A DNA stretch of 59,930 bases, taken from the NCBI RefSeq assembly GCF_019331675.1, contig NZ_JAHBBJ010000018.1, forward strand, positions 1 to 59,930, given 5' to 3'. This document shows, in pieces, positions 51,405 through 59,930 of this stretch. The translations under genes and the position numbers were made by a program. Source of the DNA: Bifidobacterium miconisargentati. GTDB taxonomy: Bacteria; Actinomycetota; Actinomycetes; Actinomycetales; Bifidobacteriaceae. How positions within the stretch are numbered: the first letter of the stretch is position 1; every line of letters begins with the position of its first letter. Under the pieces are notes generated by a model. That model had not been told where the DNA came from and did no database searches. It was given only the letters and a program-made list of their open reading frames with translations.

Positions 51405-52394
51405 ATGGTGGACGAATCGATGCGGGCGGCGCTGCGCGCGTTGCCGAAGGCCGAGCTGCACCTGCATATCGAGGGCACGCTGGAGCCCGAACTGGCACTG
51501 GAACTGGCGGAGCGCAACGGCGTCATGCTGCCGTGGACCAGCCTCGACGAACTCAAGCGCCAGTACGCCTTCGAGAACCTGCAGTCGTTCCTGGACCTGT
51601 ACTACCAGCTCATGGCCGTGCTGAAGACCGCCGACGACTTCCGCGACCTCATGCTCGCCTACTTGAAGCGCGCCGCCGCGGACGGCGTGCGTCACGCGGA
51701 GATCTTCTTCGACCCGCAGGTCCACCTGGGCAACGGCCTGGACCTCGACACCGTGATGGACGGCCTGCTCGAAGGCCTGCGACTCGGCCGTGAACGGTAC
51801 GGCATCGGCGGCGGGCTCATCCTGTGCATCGTGCGCGACCTGCCGGTCGAATCCGCGCGGCACGTGCTGGAACTCGCGGCCCCGCGCGCCGCGGACCTTA
51901 TCGGCATCGGCCTGGACTCCGCCGAGGTCGGCTACCCGCCGTCCCTGTTCGCCGACGTGTTCGTCCGCGCCCGCGAACTTGGCCTGCACTGCGTGGCCCC
52001 CGCCGGCGAGGAAGGCCCGGCCGCATACGTGACCGAGGCGCTGGACCTGCTGCACGCCGAACGCATCGACCACGGCGTGCACGCCGCCGACGACCCGGCC
52101 GTGACGCGGCGCCTCGCCGAGGAGCACATCCCCCTGACCTGCTGCCCGCTGTCCAACCGCCGTCTGCAGGTGGTCCACGACCTGCGCGACCTGCCGCTGC
52201 GCAAGCTCATCGAGGCCGGCGTCACGGTCACCGTCAACTCGGACGACCCCGCCTACTTCGGCGGCTACATCGGCGCGAACTACGAGGCGCTCGCGGAAAT
52301 CGGCTTCACGTACGACGAGCTCAAGGCGCTCGCCGCCGACTCCATCCGCGCATCCTTCCTGCCCGAAGCCGACAAGCGGGCGCTGCTGGGCTGA
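51405..52394 (+). CDS. Adenine deaminase-family protein with a substituted zinc ligand
   Basis: 329 residues of the adenosine/adenine deaminase family. IDHG, SNRRLQV and the DDPAYFGGY end resemble the adenine deaminase branch, which converts adenine to hypoxanthine. Metal ligands His19 and His21 (LHLHIEG), catalytic Glu202, His223 (RIDHG) and the Asp pair in NSDDP are present. The third zinc histidine, expected in HAGEE, is Pro199 (VAPAGEEG; codon CCC where CAC is expected). The enzyme may be impaired or altered. AAGGAG supports ATG at 51405. It starts 99 bases after attR, transcribed away from the element. Confidence 0.82.
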   Translation: MVDESMRAALRALPKAELHLHIEGTLEPELALELAERNGVMLPWTSLDELKRQYAFENLQSFLDLYYQLMAVLKTADDFRDLMLAYLKRAAADGVRHAEIFFDPQVHLGNGLDLDTVMDGLLEGLRLGRERYGIGGGLILCIVRDLPVESARHVLELAAPRAADLIGIGLDSAEVGYPPSLFADVFVRARELGLHCVAPAGEEGPAAYVTEALDLLHAERIDHGVHAADDPAVTRRLAEEHIPLTCCPLSNRRLQVVHDLRDLPLRKLIEAGVTVTVNSDDPAYFGGYIGANYEALAEIGFTYDELKALAADSIRASFLPEADKRALLG

Positions 52395-52941
52395 GCGGCC
52401 GGACGGCTGTCAGGCCAGGGAACGTGCAGGCTGGCTGGGCAGCTCCCGCCGCTCGCCGCCCGCCCCGCGTTCTCCCCGCGTCCGGCCCATCAACCGTCCG
52501 CCGGACACCCGCCCGGCTTTGGCCCGCGCCCGTGCTACGATGTGCCTCGTTGTAGGGCGATGATCCGTTATCAGCGAGGAGCCTTCGGAAGAACGGCGGC
52601 TTTCGCGAGCGATCGCGGGGAAGTGGCCCAGTAGAACCGACGGGATCGGCCCGAGACAGCCGAACGCAAGCGGTCGCGCCTGACCGGGGCAACACCCGGA
52701 CGGGAGGCGGCAAGCGAGGTGGTACCGCGGTGGCGGGCGAACAATCGTCCGGCATCGTCCTCGTAGCAGGAGCGACGACACGACGGTCGCCCCGGACGGA
52801 ACCCGAAGGTTTCCGGCTACGAGGGCAATCGGCGAGGTTGCCGGCGGACCGCGCACACACGAACGGTCGAGCCGGCCAATCGCACCGAAACGTCACCAAT
52901 CGCCCCTGATGGACCACACAGAACCATTGAGGAGATCTACG
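52395..52941. other. Intergenic region holding the ileS T-box leader
   Basis: From 52395 to about 52535 nothing is recognised. TACGAT at 52536-52541 is a possible -10, without a clear -35. The T-box RNA follows. Confidence 0.6.
52545..52815 (+). promoter_or_regulatory. T-box riboswitch controlling ileS
   Basis: The conserved T-box sequence GAGGTGGTACCGCGG is at 52716-52730, which pairs with the NCCA end of uncharged tRNA. Upstream, CCTTCGGAAGAACGG and GC-rich hairpins form stem I-type structure; an ATC in GATGATCCG near 52561 is a candidate isoleucine specifier. No T-run terminator follows, so control is probably at translation initiation, as is usual in actinobacteria. Outer borders are approximate. 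Confidence 0.85.
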
Positions 52942-55900
52942 GTGAGCGAAAACGTATATCCCAAGGCGAACGAGGGCGGCGAAACCGCGCACGTGGCGCC
53001 GAACCCCAGCTTCCCCCACATGGAGGAGACCGTCCTGGACTACTGGGACAAGGACGACACCTTCCAGAAGTCCGTGGAGCGCAACCCCTCCGGCGACCAC
53101 AGCCAGAACGAGTTCGTGTTCTTCGACGGCCCGCCCTTCGCCAACGGCCTGCCGCACTACGGCCACCTGCTGACCGGTTACGCCAAGGACGTGATCCCGC
53201 GCTACCAGACCATGAAGGGCCGCAAGGTCAACCGCGTCTTCGGCTGGGACACCCACGGCCTGCCCGCCGAGCTTGAGGCGCAGAAGGAGCTCGGCATCGA
53301 CTCGGTCGACCAGATCGAGAAGATGGGCATCGACAAGTTCAACGACGCCTGCCGCGCCTCCGTGCTCAAGTACACGCATGAATGGCAGGACTACGTGCAC
53401 CGTCAGGCCCGTTGGGTGGACTTCGAGCACGGCTACAAGACCCTGAACATCCCGTACATGGAGTCCGTGATGTGGGCCTTCAAGCAGCTCTACGACAAGG
53501 GTCTGGCCTACCAGGGCTACCGCGTGCTGCCGTACTGCCCGAAGGACCGTACGCCGCTGTCCGCGCACGAGCTGCGCATGGACGCCGACGTGTACCAGGA
53601 TCGCCAGGACACCACCGTCTCCGTGGCCGTCAAGCTGCGCGACGAGGACGCCTACGCCGTCTTCTGGACCACCACGCCGTGGACCGTGCCCACCAACTTC
53701 GCCATCGTGGTCGGCGCGGACATCGACTACGTCGAGGTCCAGCCCACCGAGGGCAAGTTCGCCGGCAAGAAGTTCTACCTCGGCAAGGACCTGCTGCCGC
53801 ACTACACCAAGGAACTCGGCGAGAACTACGAGGTCGTGCGCGAGCTCAAGGGCTCCGAGCTGGCCGGCCGCCGCTACTGGCCCGTCTTCCCGTACTTCGC
53901 GGGCGAGAAGGCCGAGACCGAGGGCAACGTGCCCGGTCCGAACGGCTACACCATCTTCACCGCCGACTACGTCGACACCGTCGAAGGTACCGGTCTGGTC
54001 CACCAGGCCCCCTACGGCGAGGACGATATGAACACGCTCAACGCCAAGGGCATCAAGAGCACCGACGTGCTCGACGCCGGCTGCCGCTTCACCTCGCAGT
54101 GCCCGGAGTATGAGGGCATGTTCGTGTTCGACGCCAACCTGCCGATCCTGCGTAACCTGCGCGCCGGCGACGGCCCGCTCGCCCAGATCGACGAGGACAA
54201 GCGCGCCATCCTCTTCCAGGAGAAGAGCTACGTCCACTCCTACCCGCACTGCTGGCGCTGCGCCACCCCGCTGATCTACAAGCCGGTCTCCTCCTGGTTC
54301 GTCTCCGTGACCAAGATCAAGCCGCGCCTGCTGGAGCTCAACCAGCAGATCAACTGGATTCCGGAGAACGTGAAGGACGGCCAGTTCGGCAAGTGGCTCG
54401 CCAACGCCCGTGACTGGTCCATCTCCCGCAACCGCTTCTGGGGCTCCCCGATCCCGGTGTGGGTGTCCGACGACCCGAAGTACCCGCGCGTGGACGTGTA
54501 CGGCTCGCTCGAGGAGCTGAAGAACGACTTCGGCGACTACCCGCGCGACAAGGACGGCAACGTCAACATGCACCGTCCGTGGATCGACAACTTGACCCGT
54601 CCGAACCCGGACGACCCGACCGGCAAGTCCACGATGCGCCGCATCCCCGACGTGCTCGACTGCTGGTTCGAGTCCGGCTCCATGTCCTTCGCGCAGTTCC
54701 ACTACCCGTTCGAGAACAAGGAGAAGTTCGAGCAGCACTTCCCGGCCGACTACATCGTGGAGTACATCGGCCAGACCCGCGGCTGGTTCTACCTGCTGCA
54801 CGTCATGGCCACCGCCCTGTTCGACCGCCCGGCGTTCAAGAACGTGATCTGCCACGGCATCGTGCTCGGCTCCGACGGCCAGAAAATGTCGAAGCACCTC
54901 AGGAACTACCCGGACGTGAACGGCGTGTTCGACAAGTACGGTTCCGACGCCATGCGCTGGTTCCTCATGTCCTCGCCGATCCTGCGCGGCGGCAACCTCA
55001 TCGTCACCGCCGAGGGCATCCGCGACACGGTCCGCCAGGTCATGCTGCCGGTGTGGAGCTCCTACTACTTCTTCACGCTGTACGCCAACGCGGCGAACGG
55101 CGGGGCCGGTTTCGACGCGCGCCACCTGCGTGCGGACGAGGTGGCCGGCCTGCCCGAGATGGACCGCTACCTGCTGGCCCGCACCCGCCGCCTGGTGGAG
55201 AAGGTGGAGCAGTCGCTCAACGACTTCGCCATCTCCGATGCCTGCGACGCCGCGTCCGACTTCATCGATGTGCTCACCAACTGGTACATCCGCAACACCC
55301 GCGACCGCTTCTGGAACGAGGATGCCAACGCCTTCAACACCCTGTACACCGTGCTCGAGGTGTTCATGCGCGTGCTGGCGCCGCTCGCCCCGATGGAGGC
55401 CGAGTCCGTGTGGCGCGGCCTGACCGGCGGCGAGTCCGTGCATCTGGCCGACTGGCCGTTCGTGGTTTCCGAAGAGACTGGCGAGGCCACCGAGCTGGGC
55501 CGCGTGCTCGTGGACGATCCGAAGCTGGTCGAGGCCATGGAGAAGGTCCGCGAGGTCGTCTCCGGCACCCTGTCCCTGCGTAAGGCCGAGCAGATCCGCG
55601 TGCGTCAGCCGCTCGCCAAGCTCACCGTGGTGGTCGAGGACGTGGACGACGTGCGCGCCTATGCTGACGTCTTGAAGTCCGAGCTCAACGTCAAGGACAT
55701 CGAGTTCTGCACCATGGAGGACGCCGGTTCCCAGGGTCTGAAGATCGTGCACCAGCTCAAGGTGAACGCGCGCGCCGCGGGTCCGCGTCTGGGCAAGCAG
55801 GTGCAGTTCGCCATCAAGGCCTCCAAGACCGGTGCCTGGCACGTGGACGCCTCCGGCGCCCCGGTGGTCGAGACCCCGAACGGCGAGGTCGCGCTGGTGG

Positions 55901-56256
55901 AGGGCGAGTACGAGCTCATCAACCGCGTGGAGGAGGAGAACGCCGCCGAGGCCGCGGCCTCCGTCTCCGCCGCCCTGCCGACCGGTGGTTTCGTGATCCT
56001 CGATACCGCCCTGACCGACGATCTGGTGGCCGAGGGCTACGCCCGCGACGCCATCCGCGCCGTGCAGGACGCCCGTAAGGACGCCGGTCTCGACATCGCC
56101 GACCGCATCGCCCTGACGCTGACCGTGCCGGCCGCCGATGCGCCGAAGGCCGAGCAGTTCCGTGACCTCATCGCTCACGAAACCCTCGCCACGTCGCTCG
56201 ACATCAAGGCCGACGATGCTGCCAAGGAGCTGTCCGTCGAGGTCGCCAAGGCCTGA
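52942..56256 (+). CDS. ileS: Isoleucyl-tRNA synthetase
   Basis: Charges tRNA-Ile. The 1104 residues fit the long actinobacterial/eukaryote-like IleRS: class I HIGH variant PHYGH near residue 60, editing domain with TTPWTVPTN, KMSKH near residue 650, and a C-terminal anticodon-binding region. GAGGAG at 52929-52934 places translation at the GTG at 52942, not at an ATG at 52909. Expression should rise when isoleucine is short, through the T-box leader. A strong terminator follows. Confidence 0.96.
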   Translation: MSENVYPKANEGGETAHVAPNPSFPHMEETVLDYWDKDDTFQKSVERNPSGDHSQNEFVFFDGPPFANGLPHYGHLLTGYAKDVIPRYQTMKGRKVNRVFGWDTHGLPAELEAQKELGIDSVDQIEKMGIDKFNDACRASVLKYTHEWQDYVHRQARWVDFEHGYKTLNIPYMESVMWAFKQLYDKGLAYQGYRVLPYCPKDRTPLSAHELRMDADVYQDRQDTTVSVAVKLRDEDAYAVFWTTTPWTVPTNFAIVVGADIDYVEVQPTEGKFAGKKFYLGKDLLPHYTKELGENYEVVRELKGSELAGRRYWPVFPYFAGEKAETEGNVPGPNGYTIFTADYVDTVEGTGLVHQAPYGEDDMNTLNAKGIKSTDVLDAGCRFTSQCPEYEGMFVFDANLPILRNLRAGDGPLAQIDEDKRAILFQEKSYVHSYPHCWRCATPLIYKPVSSWFVSVTKIKPRLLELNQQINWIPENVKDGQFGKWLANARDWSISRNRFWGSPIPVWVSDDPKYPRVDVYGSLEELKNDFGDYPRDKDGNVNMHRPWIDNLTRPNPDDPTGKSTMRRIPDVLDCWFESGSMSFAQFHYPFENKEKFEQHFPADYIVEYIGQTRGWFYLLHVMATALFDRPAFKNVICHGIVLGSDGQKMSKHLRNYPDVNGVFDKYGSDAMRWFLMSSPILRGGNLIVTAEGIRDTVRQVMLPVWSSYYFFTLYANAANGGAGFDARHLRADEVAGLPEMDRYLLARTRRLVEKVEQSLNDFAISDACDAASDFIDVLTNWYIRNTRDRFWNEDANAFNTLYTVLEVFMRVLAPLAPMEAESVWRGLTGGESVHLADWPFVVSEETGEATELGRVLVDDPKLVEAMEKVREVVSGTLSLRKAEQIRVRQPLAKLTVVVEDVDDVRAYADVLKSELNVKDIEFCTMEDAGSQGLKIVHQLKVNARAAGPRLGKQVQFAIKASKTGAWHVDASGAPVVETPNGEVALVEGEYELINRVEEENAAEAAASVSAALPTGGFVILDTALTDDLVAEGYARDAIRAVQDARKDAGLDIADRIALTLTVPAADAPKAEQFRDLIAHETLATSLDIKADDAAKELSVEVAKA

Positions 56257-56289
56257 CTGACTGACTAGCCATTGACTAGAGCTACATGC

Positions 56290-56337
56290 AACAAGGTGGG
56301 CTGAACCGCAAGGGTTCGGCCCACCTTGTTTTTGTTT
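56290..56337 (+). terminator. Rho-independent terminator after ileS
   Basis: ACAAGGTGGGCTGAACC and GGTTCGGCCCACCTTGT form a long stem with a short GCAAG loop, followed by TTTTGTTTT. Confidence 0.92.
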
Positions 56338-56348
56338 TGACCAACCTA

Positions 56349-56398
56349 GGCTCCCCTTGTCAGGGGAGCTGTCACGCGCAGCGTGACTGAGGGGTAGC
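56349..56398 (+). repeat. Palindromic intergenic repeat, copy 14
   Basis: GGCTCCCCTTGTCAGGGGAG core, second hairpin TCACGCGCAGCGTGA and end CTGAGGGGTAGC. Confidence 0.85.
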
Positions 56399-56505
56399 GG
56401 CCGCGGCCAAAGCCGCAATAAAAAATGGGCGCAGCCCATCTGTAACTGCAGGGCGAGCTGTCGGAGCTGACAGGATACGATCAAACTTCGTCATATCCGG
56501 TCCTT

Positions 56506-56588
56506 GGCTCCCCTTGTCAGGGGAGCTGTCGGCGAAGCCGACTGAGGGGTAGTCCGTAGAATTAATGCCAATCTCGGTTTAACGGAGC
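56506..56588 (+). mobile_element. MITE-like composite repeat, copy 15 (left terminus lost)
   Basis: Intact core followed by the right terminus ending CTCGGTTTAACGGAGCC. The matching left terminus is absent. Confidence 0.65.
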
Positions 56589-56698
56589 CAAACTAATTCC
56601 CAACCCCACCTGACACATCCCACCAAATAGTCAATTCCCCTAACAAAATCCCACTTGCACAAGCCCCCTGCATATTCATTGCAAACACGCATTCTCCT

Positions 56699-56773
56699 TT
56701 GACAAACCCTCCTCAAGGGGGGTATAAGAGCCTAATAGAAGAACGAAGTGCGCCCGCGTTTGTGAGCGCTCAC
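56699..56773 (+). promoter_or_regulatory. Strong promoter with lac-operator-like palindrome
   Basis: TTGACA at 56699-56704 and TATAAG at 56723-56728 with an 18-base spacer. About 27 bases after the predicted start site lies GTGAGCGCTCAC (56762-56773) preceded by TT, the same as the core of an ideal E. coli lac operator. A LacI-family repressor is the likely ligand. Confidence 0.75.
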
Positions 56774-57144
56774 GGACGAGCGCTGTGGTGCTAGCGCGTG
56801 GCAAAAAGGGCAGGAGGAAGCCGAAACATGCCGATGGTCATATCGGATGCTTCCATAAGCGCACCAACCACCCTCACCACACCCCTCCTTCAAGACATCA
56901 CGGCAATCACGCATCGAATCCGCCGGTTCGCAACGATGGCGAATACCGGTCCGACCCACATCCCGCGAATCACCGTACCTGACGTTTCGCGCGCCCGAAA
57001 CCGCCGCATCCCCAGATATCGGTTCCACTTCGCACCCCCAACGAAACCACCCGAACGCCGATATAACGACGCACCCGACAGCACATCCAAGACAGACATG
57101 AACAGCACGACGACCAAGGCCGCAGCCATGGAAGGACGCAACCA

Positions 57145-59805
57145 ATGAAGCGCAACAACAAGCCCAACAAGCGCTGGATCAAACTCGTAGGCGTACTGAC
57201 CGCCGCCGCCCTGGGCCTCACCTACGCCGGTTCCGCCCTCGCCGACGACTTCACCCTCCCCGGCACCACCTTCAGCGATTCCAGCAGCAGTACTTGGGCC
57301 GACCAGGCCGACGGCGAGGTCGACGCCCTGCCTGACGGAGCTCTCGGCGATTCCAACTCCGACGGTGTGTCCAGTGATTCATCCGACTCTTCTAATGCGG
57401 CTGACAGTACAGGCTCTTCCGATTCGGTTGCTACTCCAAGTGCTAACGTCACGCCCATCGACAACTGCCAGGACGTGCAGGACTGGGACGCCCTTGTCAG
57501 TTGTGTGACCAAAGGCCAGTCAGGCCTCGTCACCATCACCAAGACCGTCACCGCGCCTACGAACGGTGCCCCGACCACCATCGCCGGCGATATCACGCTC
57601 ACCGCGGCCGCTGGCGTAGACCCGGCCCTGACTTCTACCACCGGCGACGCAATCTTCGTCGTAAATGGTGGCCACACCCTCACCATCGGCCAGGACGTCA
57701 ACGACGCCAGCTTCTCCTACAAAAACGCCCAGCGTTGGCTCGCCCTCGTGAACAAGGATGATGCGGGCAAGACCGGTGCGCTTGTCATCAACAACGGCAC
57801 GTTCGACAGCATCAAGACCCCGTTGACATACGAAAAAGATGATACAGGTAATAATCATGTGCGTAGCGACAACGGTGGATCGGTTGCGGTCAACAATGGT
57901 GGCACGCTCACTATTAAAGGTGGTTCGTTCAGTAATAACAGCGCTGCCAATGGCGGTGTGTTCTATCAGTTCTCTGGTTCCACCACGATTAACAACGCCA
58001 CGTTCTTCAACAACACCGCAAATGAAAAAGACGGACAAAAGGGCGGCGTGTATTACCAGAACGGTGGCTCCCTGACCATCAACAGCGGCGAGTTCAAGAG
58101 CAACAAGGGCTACCGCGGCGGCGTGGTATACAGCGACGCCGGCACCATCACCGTGCACGGCGGCACCTTCGACGGCAACTCCTCGAACATGGCCGCTGGC
58201 GTGTTCATGCAGAACAGCACGGCCGACACCATGACCGTGGACGGCGGCACGTTCACCAACAATAAGGCCGGTACCAAGGGTGGCGCCATCCACAACAACG
58301 GCACCTTGACTGTTTCTGCAGGCGAGTTCTCCGGTAATTCCGCTACGGGGAATGGTGCTGACCAGGGTGGCGGTGCTATTTCTCAAGACAAGGGATCAGC
58401 CGTTATTACCGGCGGTACCTTTTCGAAGAACTGGACGACCAACATCGACGGCCTGGGCGGCGGCGCCATCTTGCAATACGGCGGTACGTTGACGGTGAAA
58501 GGTGGCGCCTTCGACGGCAACGTCTCCGCTAACATCGGTGGCGCCATTGGGTCAGCTGCTTCGCTTACAGTAGAGGGCGGCACATTCAGTGGCAACGTCG
58601 CATTGCGATACGGCGGTGGCGCGATTTTCGGCAGGAATACGGTCGAATTGTACGGAGGTACATTCAAGGGGAACAAGCAGTCTAATGGTTCATTGCGTGC
58701 TGATGGTACCGTGGACTATGCGATCTGCACCACGGAGGGAGATCCAAGCCATAACTGTCGCAAGAATAGCAATAGCGGTGGTGGTGCCGTTCGAATCGAT
58801 GGTGACAATGCCAGCCTGACTGTTCAGGGCGGGGTTACCTTTACCGGCAATTACACTCGTGAATGGACTTTCATGTCCGGCGGCGGAGCGGTTTACGTTA
58901 AGGGCAAGCTCTGGGTCAGGAATGATGCCAGAGGCGTCAAGCCGCTGTTTGACGGCAACTGGGCCGGCGTGCTTGACCAACAGTACGAATATGTCGATGG
59001 CGTGAAGAAGGTGCCCGTCGGCGGTGCCGGTGGTGCTGTGTTTCTGCAGAACGGCGGGTCCATCGCGTATTTCATGGGCGGTGAGTTCAGGAACAATAGT
59101 TCCGGTTACCTTGGCGGCGCTATCTACACCGAGGAAGGCTCCATGTCCTATATCGCCAAGGCCGCGGCCACCGCGAATCATGCGGGACATTTTGGAGGCG
59201 GTTTCTGGCTGTGTCCTTCTGGAACCGGACTCACGTCCAAGGGCGGCAACATCGCCTTGTACGACAACAAGGTGGATGCCTCGCTGGACCCGAATGCCGA
59301 TAATTCGAAGCCCTCGGTGCATACTGCCGGTGATGACTTCGCCATCATGAATCCGTGGGCTAAGAGCCCGGATAATCATAATACTGTCGAGCAGAACTCG
59401 TTCCAGTTGATGGATACGTGGTTCACCGACCGCACGGAATCCGCGGTCAAGTGGGAGTGGAACGGTCAGCCGATCAAGGAGGCCAGCGGCTTCGGAGACA
59501 GCTGGCAAAAGGGTATTCCTGGGGACAATCGTGCCGTCACGGCCGAAACGAAAAGCGGCGAGCTGACCGCGCCCGATGGAAGCCCTGCCAAGTTCGATGA
59601 GCATATCTACAACTTGCAGTTGCAGTATCAGGGCTTGTCTGGGTATTACGGAACCGGTGTCGCGCTAAAGGCTGTCGTACAGGGCACGCAGGAAGAGCAG
59701 CAGTCTCGTAAGGATGGCGCATGGAGCGCTGCGGCAGTTACCTTTACCAATAATGATGCTCGTCTTTCCGGCGGTGCATTTGGTACTAACGGTAATGTAT
59801 TGTGA
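57145..59805 (+). CDS. Secreted beta-helix surface protein, C-terminus apparently removed by an IS
   Basis: 886 residues in the present frame. A signal peptide (basic start, hydrophobic core, ALA-DD cleavage near residue 33) precedes a Ser/Asp-rich linker (about 45-95). From about 120 to 560 there are about 12 repeats of the type GGTFxxNxAxxGGAI, typical of right-handed parallel beta-helix adhesins. No LPXTG anchor or membrane tail is present. The frame ends SGGAFGTNGNVL, mid-repeat, with the stop directly at the IS edge (59806). GGAAGGA supports the start. Probably a truncated adhesin or glycan-binding protein. Confidence 0.75.
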   Translation: MKRNNKPNKRWIKLVGVLTAAALGLTYAGSALADDFTLPGTTFSDSSSSTWADQADGEVDALPDGALGDSNSDGVSSDSSDSSNAADSTGSSDSVATPSANVTPIDNCQDVQDWDALVSCVTKGQSGLVTITKTVTAPTNGAPTTIAGDITLTAAAGVDPALTSTTGDAIFVVNGGHTLTIGQDVNDASFSYKNAQRWLALVNKDDAGKTGALVINNGTFDSIKTPLTYEKDDTGNNHVRSDNGGSVAVNNGGTLTIKGGSFSNNSAANGGVFYQFSGSTTINNATFFNNTANEKDGQKGGVYYQNGGSLTINSGEFKSNKGYRGGVVYSDAGTITVHGGTFDGNSSNMAAGVFMQNSTADTMTVDGGTFTNNKAGTKGGAIHNNGTLTVSAGEFSGNSATGNGADQGGGAISQDKGSAVITGGTFSKNWTTNIDGLGGGAILQYGGTLTVKGGAFDGNVSANIGGAIGSAASLTVEGGTFSGNVALRYGGGAIFGRNTVELYGGTFKGNKQSNGSLRADGTVDYAICTTEGDPSHNCRKNSNSGGGAVRIDGDNASLTVQGGVTFTGNYTREWTFMSGGGAVYVKGKLWVRNDARGVKPLFDGNWAGVLDQQYEYVDGVKKVPVGGAGGAVFLQNGGSIAYFMGGEFRNNSSGYLGGAIYTEEGSMSYIAKAAATANHAGHFGGGFWLCPSGTGLTSKGGNIALYDNKVDASLDPNADNSKPSVHTAGDDFAIMNPWAKSPDNHNTVEQNSFQLMDTWFTDRTESAVKWEWNGQPIKEASGFGDSWQKGIPGDNRAVTAETKSGELTAPDGSPAKFDEHIYNLQLQYQGLSGYYGTGVALKAVVQGTQEEQQSRKDGAWSAAAVTFTNNDARLSGGAFGTNGNVL

Positions 59806-59930
59806 GGCTTCTGCTGTTTTCGTGGGTTAGGTTGCTGGTGTTGGTAGTTGGATGTTGAGTCCGCCGCATCTGAGCATGACGAGGCTGATGAGGTTGGTGA
59901 CGTGGTGGAAGCCGTAGGCCATGCGGATGG
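59806..59930 (-). mobile_element. Right end of an ISL3-like insertion sequence
   Basis: Starts GGCTTCTGCTGTTTTCG, a GGCT-type terminal repeat similar to that at 126. On the minus strand it contains the end of a transposase gene. The element continues beyond the window. Confidence 0.6.
59827..59930 (-). CDS. Transposase C-terminus (partial, ISL3-like)
   Basis: Only the last 34 codons are in the window. The translation includes IRMAYGFHHVTNLISLV and MLRCGG, followed by a short tail and TAA. The AYGF...N pattern near the C-terminus resembles ISL3-family transposases (DDE_Tnp_ISL3). The family call is tentative because the catalytic region lies outside. Confidence 0.55.
   Translation of the reverse strand, partial: IRMAYGFHHVTNLISLVMLRCGGLNIQLPTPAT

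Larger units (their letters stand above)
56257..57144. other. Long region with terminator, two repeats, promoter and leader of the surface protein
   Basis: Order: ileS terminator; repeat 56349-56398; a remnant of the nested insert (about 56399-56475, with GCAGGGCGAGCTG); composite repeat 56506-56588; promoter 56699-56728; lac-operator-like palindrome 56762-56773; then about 370 bases of leader. A 116-codon frame at 56798 has no ribosome site and an unnatural composition and is not listed as a gene. Confidence 0.65.

Noticed and set aside
52321..56484. 1387-codon minus-strand frame across ileS
   Set aside because: A GC-skewed shadow frame; ileS is certain on the plus strand and the T-box lies within this frame.
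56798..57148. A 116-codon frame in the leader of the surface-protein gene
   Set aside because: It has no ribosome site, overlaps the next start, and has an unnatural arginine/threonine/proline composition. It is most likely part of the untranslated leader.

Overview
The window reads as the chromosome of a Bifidobacterium, most likely in the B. longum / B. breve group. It is GC-rich with dense actinobacterial-type codon use. The metabolic content fits: reverse-transsulfuration-type cysK/metB next to luxS, a GH51 arabinofuranosidase, vitamin B6 synthesis genes, several ABC importers, a T-box before ileS, and many short palindromic intergenic repeats. Species is inferred from content only; no database was searched.

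Layout. 1-353: repeat DNA and a possible IS end. 354-1124 (-): coaX. 1277-6858 (+): a dipeptide/oligopeptide ABC importer (binding protein, two permeases, two ATPases). 7127-9467 (+): a YtrA-like GntR regulator with an ABC exporter. 10141-17638: cysK, metB, recQ (-), an L,D-transpeptidase, luxS and a GNAT acetyltransferase. 17722-22333: an APC permease (-), alr and a dGTPase-like HD protein. 22394-28716: dnaG, a surface transglutaminase-like protein and a DUF2975/XRE pair. 28944-32611: pdxS, pdxT and a MocR/PdxR regulator with a striking operator array. 32812-39141 (-): a 2-aminoethylphosphonate module (phnX, phnW, a permease-permease-binding-protein fusion and an ATPase). 39759-45694: an SLC13-like transporter, GH51, an RpiR regulator and a RecG-like ATPase-domain protein.

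45807-51306 is a compact integrative element of about 5.4 kb inserted in tRNA-Arg(TCT). It has a 47-nt imperfect attL/attR duplication, identical 17-bp arm-type repeats near both ends, two tandem tyrosine recombinases, an excisionase-like HTH protein, two small probable winged-helix proteins, a membrane protein, and an AT-rich centre with iteron-like repeats and two DnaA-box-like sites. The displaced original tRNA terminator appears to remain beside attR.

51405-59930: an adenine-deaminase-family gene with a zinc-ligand histidine replaced by proline, a T-box leader and ileS, then a secreted beta-helix surface protein. That last gene has its own strong promoter and a near-perfect lac-operator-like palindrome, and it is apparently cut off by an ISL3-like insertion sequence at the window edge.

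About fifteen copies of one palindromic repeat family (GGCTCCCCTTGTCAGGGGAGC core) lie between genes. Some are bounded by MITE-like inverted termini. Three carry an internal structured insert whose stems show compensatory changes.
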